From Thermohalobaculum sp963721105 (GTDB lineage Bacteria > Pseudomonadota > Alphaproteobacteria > Rhodobacterales > Rhodobacteraceae), in contig CAVRHY010000011.1 in NCBI GenBank assembly GCA_963721105.1, positions 124,001-188,000 on the forward strand: a stretch of 64,000 nucleotides of DNA. The letters run 5' to 3'. A program made the translations under genes and the position numbers. Shown piece by piece: positions 63,458-64,000 of the stretch. The notes beneath the pieces are model-generated. The model saw only the letters and a list, made by a program, of their open reading frames with translations, did not search any database and had not been told where the DNA came from. Every line of letters begins with the position of its first letter. The stretch's first letter is position 1.

Positions 63458-64000
63458 TTACCGCGCCGCGCCGCCGGTTACCATTTGTTCTTGCGCAACG
63501 GCGCGGTCCATCCGGATCGGCGTGCAGTACGGCACCGGCTCGGCGAAGACGCGGTCGAAGGATGCGCCGGCCAGGATCATTCGCGCCGCCCGGATGACGC
63601 CGGCATGAGTGACGATGACGGCATCGGCGGGCACCTCGGCCAGCACCGCGGCGACGCGGGCGTGCAGCGCCGCGAAGGTCTCGCCGCCGGGCGGGGCGAT
63701 GATGAAGGGGTCGGCGGCCCAGCGATCGCTCTGGGCGCGGTCGATGGCAGACCACGCGCGCCCTTCCCAGTCGCCGAAATCCAGCTCGCGCAGCCGGTCG
63801 TCGGCGCTGACGGGCACGCCGTCGCGCGCGGCGATCCGGTCCGCCAGCACCCGGCAACGCCGCGCCGGGCTGGAGCGGACCGCCGCCGCCGCCGGGAGCG
63901 TCTCCAGCAGCGCGGCGACGGCGTCCTCGGCCCCGGGCGCGCAGTCGAGGTCCAGGCGCCCGTAACAGGTGCCGGGCGCGGTGGCTGCCGCCGGGTGGCG
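63458..64000 (-). CDS. Histidine phosphatase, alpha-ribazole phosphatase (CobC)-like (5' end cut by window edge)
   Basis: The frame enters at the right edge with RHPAAATAPGTCYGRLDLD, an RHP version of the RHG motif carrying the phosphate-binding histidine, then VRSSPARRCRVLADRIAARD, RLRELDFGDWEGRAW and VIVTHAGVIRAARMILAG with the second His. This order is that of the phosphoglycerate mutase superfamily. With cobU, cobQ and cobT nearby, alpha-ribazole phosphatase (CobC) is the natural candidate, though other members look similar. At least 180 residues are present; the first few lie outside the window. The cyclase gene starts 23 bases downstream. Confidence 0.82.
   Translation of the reverse strand, partial: RHPAAATAPGTCYGRLDLDCAPGAEDAVAALLETLPAAAAVRSSPARRCRVLADRIAARDGVPVSADDRLRELDFGDWEGRAWSAIDRAQSDRWAADPFIIAPPGGETFAALHARVAAVLAEVPADAVIVTHAGVIRAARMILAGASFDRVFAEPVPYCTPIRMDRAVAQEQMVTGGAAR

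Noticed and set aside
1..64000. Programmed frameshifting as an explanation of the frame breaks
   Set aside because: The sites have no common slippery sequence or downstream structure and occur in unrelated genes, some with three to five breaks each. Sequencing indels explain them better.
1..64000. Mobile elements, integrases, CRISPR arrays, rRNA or tRNA genes
   Set aside because: I looked for transposase-like proteins, evenly spaced repeats, and conserved RNA motifs and saw none. This is a reading by eye and a profile search could still find a degenerate copy.

Overview
The window is gene-dense, GC-rich chromosomal DNA (about 70% GC by eye) with G/C in most third codon positions. The gene content points to an alphaproteobacterium. 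It has a DUF1489 protein directly after dapB, the cobT/cobQ/cobU cobalamin genes, a MotA/TolQ-like plus OmpA-like envelope pair after efp and suhB, and a ligase-associated Lhr-like helicase/exonuclease pair. Rhodospirillales or a relative is my best guess, but this rests on gene content only. I see no transposase, integrase, phage gene, CRISPR array, rRNA or tRNA.

Layout. 0-2 kb: fabG (cut by the left edge), a broken cytochrome c remnant, a 77-residue protein and fabD. 2-5 kb: dapB, a DUF1489 gene and an unrecognised gene in an overlapping operon, then a lower-GC orphan gene. 5-11 kb: a membrane glycosyltransferase, a YbaK-type deacylase, HupE, an exported MsrB and a sugar-transfer-type ATP-grasp protein. 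10.7-16.4 kb: a fused 5-oxoprolinase, a HAL/PAL-type lyase with an altered active-site triad, and a hotdog thioesterase. 16.5-22.4 kb: an exported four-repeat protein, DUF488, asd, a lipoprotein, a hydrolase, an AhpD-like protein and a MetE-like enzyme. 22.6-28 kb: the DNA-repair helicase and exonuclease, then an amidase. 28.4-36.9 kb: two adjacent minus-strand catabolic operons. One is RidA/DUF1028/FAD oxidase/cyclase. The other is HpaB-type monooxygenase/Ogt/Rieske oxygenase/hydrolase/flavin reductase fused to a LysR effector domain. 37-42.6 kb: a dead SnoaL-like gene, a Cys/Met-type PLP enzyme with a small HTH protein, an SDR, a thioredoxin-like protein, an MFS carrier and an orphan membrane protein. 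42.7-48 kb: efp, suhB and the envelope motor-like pair. 48-53.6 kb: a two-subunit Na+/solute symporter, a FecR/OmpA lipoprotein pair, an RsbW-like ATPase and urate hydroxylase PuuD. 53.7-64 kb: fmt, def, an SDR, cobT, queF, a DapA-family enzyme, cobQ, cobU, an adenylate cyclase with TPR-like repeats, and a CobC-like phosphatase cut by the right edge.

Caution on reading frames. About 30 single-base frame breaks fall inside otherwise well-conserved genes, and roughly 27 of them look like one extra base. Removing one base at each inferred site restores full-length proteins; for example, five removals restore a 1,207-residue oxoprolinase. I treat most of these as sequencing indels, so a gene marked with a frameshift is probably intact in the organism. 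Exceptions that may be real decay are the cytochrome c remnant (about 408-630) and the SnoaL-like gene with an in-frame TAA (37463-37465).

The most unusual items are the flavin reductase-LysR effector fusion, the lyase without the usual Ala-Ser-Gly triad, the motor-like pair with about 28-residue coiled-coil repeats, the four-repeat exported protein, and the nested-hairpin elements near 21.1 kb and 58.5 kb.
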